The notes under the pieces were generated by a model. It searched no databases. It saw only the letters and a program-made list of their open reading frames with translations, and had not been told where the DNA came from. From positions 4,197,493 to 4,261,492 of the forward strand of contig NC_133287.1 of the NCBI RefSeq assembly GCF_005239225.2: 64,000 bases of DNA, given 5' to 3'. The translations under genes were made by a program, and so were the position numbers. Positions 61,777 to 64,000 of the stretch are shown piece by piece. Within the stretch, counting starts at the first letter, position 1. Every line of letters starts with the position of its first letter. The DNA comes from Populus alba. Its lineage: Eukaryota; Streptophyta; Magnoliopsida; Malpighiales; Salicaceae.

Positions 61777-61960
61777 AAATGCTAATAAATTAATTACTTC
61801 CAAGTGTTATTTACCCTTGAAATATCCTCGACATCCTTTGCCAAATTTCACAGCCACATGATGAAGAATGGGAGACCAATAATCAAATCAGCCATCTTTG
61901 CCACCTCCCTTGTCTCTTTGATTTTAGTAATTTTTTATCTTTGATAATAAATTTACCTCG

Positions 61961-61983
61961 CCTCTCTCTCTCTCTCTCTCTCT
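61961..61983. repeat. (CT)n microsatellite
   Basis: About eleven CT units, some 820 bp upstream of the receptor kinase start. Confidence 0.95.
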
Positions 61984-62719
61984 AAATCCTCAGGCACAGC
62001 GCTGTCCTTAATCTCGTACACCACCATTTTAAGTACAAACACTTCCTTACCTTTTTTTTCTTTTTGTTTATTTCAAAATTAGTTTGTTTATTATTTAAAA
62101 TTTAAAATTAATTATTTTTATGAATATTTATTCTAAGATCTTAACCTAACAAAGAAAGCAAACTTCATTTAACTCTAAGACCAACACTTTTTGTTTGTGG
62201 GCGTTTTTTTAATTAATTTTAAATTAAGTAAAAATAATTTTAAAAAAACAATACCCGTTACATATCAAAGACTGTAAATTTTAAACCATAAAATGTGGTC
62301 TTCTTCTTTCACCAAACCCCAACGACCTCACCTCAGAAATTTAACCTAACCAAGTAATTGTTTGCTGGGACAATTGCAGCTATTTGAATGGAAGAGATTA
62401 AAGCATTTGTTTTTTTCTCCAAAAAAGTAAAAAAAAAAGGCTTAAACTCGAAGCATAGATTTGACATTGGATGAACTTAGTGTTTTGGAACAAAATCATT
62501 AGAAAGGAATGATTCACATTCAAAAACTCATGCAAAATTTGTCCTGTAAAGGCCATCATTTACAGTCATGCAATGTCTTAACAACACACAACAGCACACT
62601 GGACTAGAGCAGCTCACAGCAATATAGCCCACTCTCTTGCCATTGCTCCCTTTCACAGAAAAAAACACTCTCAATTCCTCTCTCTATCGTCCTCTCCCTT
62701 TCAAGGCTGATCCCCCTTC

Positions 62720-62726
62720 TTATATC
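62720..62726 (+). promoter_or_regulatory. Candidate TATA box of the HSL1-like gene
   Basis: TTATATC lies about 80 nt upstream of the start codon, inside a C/T-rich region. Confidence 0.35.
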
Positions 62727-62804
62727 TCACACCAGAACGCACTCCCAGCTCCTCAACTCCACCACCACCGCCGCCTCCTCAGTCCACAACAAGGAGCAAG
62801 CACC

Positions 62805-64000
62805 ATGCTTCTTTTCCTTCTCCTTTCCCTCGTCTTCTTTCCCTCCCCTTCCCTTTCTCTGAACCAAGAAGGCCTTTACCTCCAACAAATCAAGCTCTCT
62901 CTTTCAGACCCAGACTCAGCTCTCTCTTCATGGTCCGGCCGAGACACCACCCCTTGCTCGTGGTTCGGCATCCAATGTGACCCGACTACAAACTCTGTGA
63001 CTTCCGTAGACTTGTCCAACACCAACATAGCTGGTCCTTTCCCTTCCCTCCTTTGCCGTCTCCAAAACCTTACTTTCCTTTCCGTCTTCAACAACTACAT
63101 CAACGCCACTCTCCCTTCAGATATCTCCACGTGTCGGAATCTCCAACACCTTGATCTTTCTCAAAATCTACTCACGGGTACCCTCCCTCACACCTTGGCT
63201 GACCTCCCTAACCTCAGATACCTTGACCTTACCGGAAACAACTTCTCAGGAGACATTCCCGATACTTTCGCTCGTTTTCAAAAACTCGAGGTCATTTCTC
63301 TCGTTTATAATCTCTTCGACGGTATAATACCACCTTTTTTAGGCAACATTAGCACCCTCAAAGTGCTCAATCTGTCGTACAACCCGTTCGCAACGGGTCG
63401 GATCCCTCCCGAATTGGGTAACTTGACAAATCTGGAGATTTTGTGGCTCACTGCGTGTAATTTAATTGGCGAAATCCCTGACTCACTGTCTCGACTCAAG
63501 AAACTCACCGATTTAGACCTTGCATTCAACAACCTTGTCGGTTCCATCCCAAGCTCACTCACTGAGTTGACCAGCATAGTCCAAATCGAACTCTACAACA
63601 ACTCGTTGACCGGTGAGTTGCCTCCGGGGATGGGGAAGCTTACTGATTTAAAGCGACTCGACGCGTCAATGAACCAGTTGACCGGGTCGATTCCAGACGA
63701 GCTGTGTCGTTTACCGTTAGAGAGTCTCAATCTCTACGAGAATAGATTTAGAGGGAGTTTGCCTCCAAGCATAGCCGACTCACCGAACTTATACGAACTC
63801 AGGCTGTTTCGGAACGAACTCACTGGAGAGTTGCCTCAAAATCTTGGCAAAAAATCGGCATTAAGATGGCTAGACGTGTCCAACAACAACTTTTCCGGCC
63901 AAATCCCGGCAAGTTTATGTGAAAATGGCGAGTTAGAGGAGATTTTGATGATATATAACTCGTTTTCAGGTCAAATACCGGAAAGTTTGAGTCAATGCCG
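62805..64000 (+). CDS. HSL1: HAESA-like (HSL1) LRR receptor kinase, 5' part
   Basis: HAESA-family receptor kinases sit in the plasma membrane and perceive IDA- and CLE-type peptides; HSL1 acts in leaf and stomatal patterning and abscission in Arabidopsis. The visible 398 codons are uninterrupted and run off the window. Residues 1-19 form a signal peptide (MLLFLLLSLVFFPSPSLSL). An LRR N-terminal cap (20-62) has the Cys pair of TPCSWFGIQC. About a dozen 24-residue LRRs follow, with LxxLxLxxNxFSGxIP repeats such as YLDLTGNNFSGDIPDTF. Phrases VLNLSYNPFATGRIPPELGN, QIELYNNSLTGELPPGMG, DASMNQLTGSIPDELCR and SLNLYENRFRGSLPPSIA are hallmarks of the HAESA/HSL1 clade. The transmembrane and kinase parts lie beyond base 64000. 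The start ATG begins the signal peptide. Confidence 0.95.
   Translation, partial: MLLFLLLSLVFFPSPSLSLNQEGLYLQQIKLSLSDPDSALSSWSGRDTTPCSWFGIQCDPTTNSVTSVDLSNTNIAGPFPSLLCRLQNLTFLSVFNNYINATLPSDISTCRNLQHLDLSQNLLTGTLPHTLADLPNLRYLDLTGNNFSGDIPDTFARFQKLEVISLVYNLFDGIIPPFLGNISTLKVLNLSYNPFATGRIPPELGNLTNLEILWLTACNLIGEIPDSLSRLKKLTDLDLAFNNLVGSIPSSLTELTSIVQIELYNNSLTGELPPGMGKLTDLKRLDASMNQLTGSIPDELCRLPLESLNLYENRFRGSLPPSIADSPNLYELRLFRNELTGELPQNLGKKSALRWLDVSNNNFSGQIPASLCENGELEEILMIYNSFSGQIPESLSQC

Noticed and set aside
62876..63577. Minus-strand ORFs
   Set aside because: They are antisense shadows of the HSL1-like coding sequence.
1..64000. CRISPR arrays, rRNA or organelle insertions
   Set aside because: No regularly spaced repeats, no rRNA-like sequence and no recognisable chloroplast or mitochondrial gene stretch was found.

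Overview
This is 64 kb of eudicot nuclear DNA, most likely Populus or another Salicaceae genome. The coding exons have GT-AG introns, the intergenic DNA is strongly AT-rich, and tRNA-derived SINE-like and AT-rich dispersed repeats recur in forms I associate with poplar. The genus is inferred from memory of those repeats and of orthologues; the gene identities rest on translations read directly from the window.

Layout. (1) 1-13236, minus: an alpha-glucan (starch) phosphorylase with 21 visible exons, its 3' end lying beyond base 1. Its first exon encodes a putative plastid transit peptide, an ACT domain and the start of the phosphorylase in one frame. (2) 14288-25283, minus: a complete RLT1-like homeobox-DDT chromatin protein (19 exons, 1724 codons before the stop) with a 15-nt microexon and a GC-AG intron. 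(3) 25.3-30.2 kb: intergenic, with a candidate orphan exon, a degenerate direct repeat, a SINE and a decayed Ty1/copia pol fragment. (4) 30206-33764, minus: the chloroplast triose-phosphate/phosphate translocator TPT (12 exons, 408 aa), also with a GC-AG intron. (5) 38465-39090, plus: a decayed PPR pseudogene. (6) 39514-40254, minus: an intronless DMP/DUF679 membrane protein. (7) 40.3-62.8 kb: a gene-poor, repeat-rich stretch with a few unrecognised short ORFs. (8) 62805-64000, plus: the 5' part of a HAESA-like (HSL1) leucine-rich-repeat receptor kinase, running off the window.

Two genes touch the same physiology: plastid glucan phosphorolysis and triose-phosphate export are both part of chloroplast carbon partitioning. 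The gene order recalls two Arabidopsis neighbourhoods, RLT1 with HSL1 on chromosome 1 and TPT with a PPR gene and DMP6 on chromosome 5, so the window looks like an ancestral block that Arabidopsis has split by duplicate loss. The most unusual coding feature is the ACT-phosphorylase fusion, which suggests an amino-acid- or metabolite-responsive glucan phosphorylase. I saw no convincing tRNA, rRNA, CRISPR array or intact transposon.
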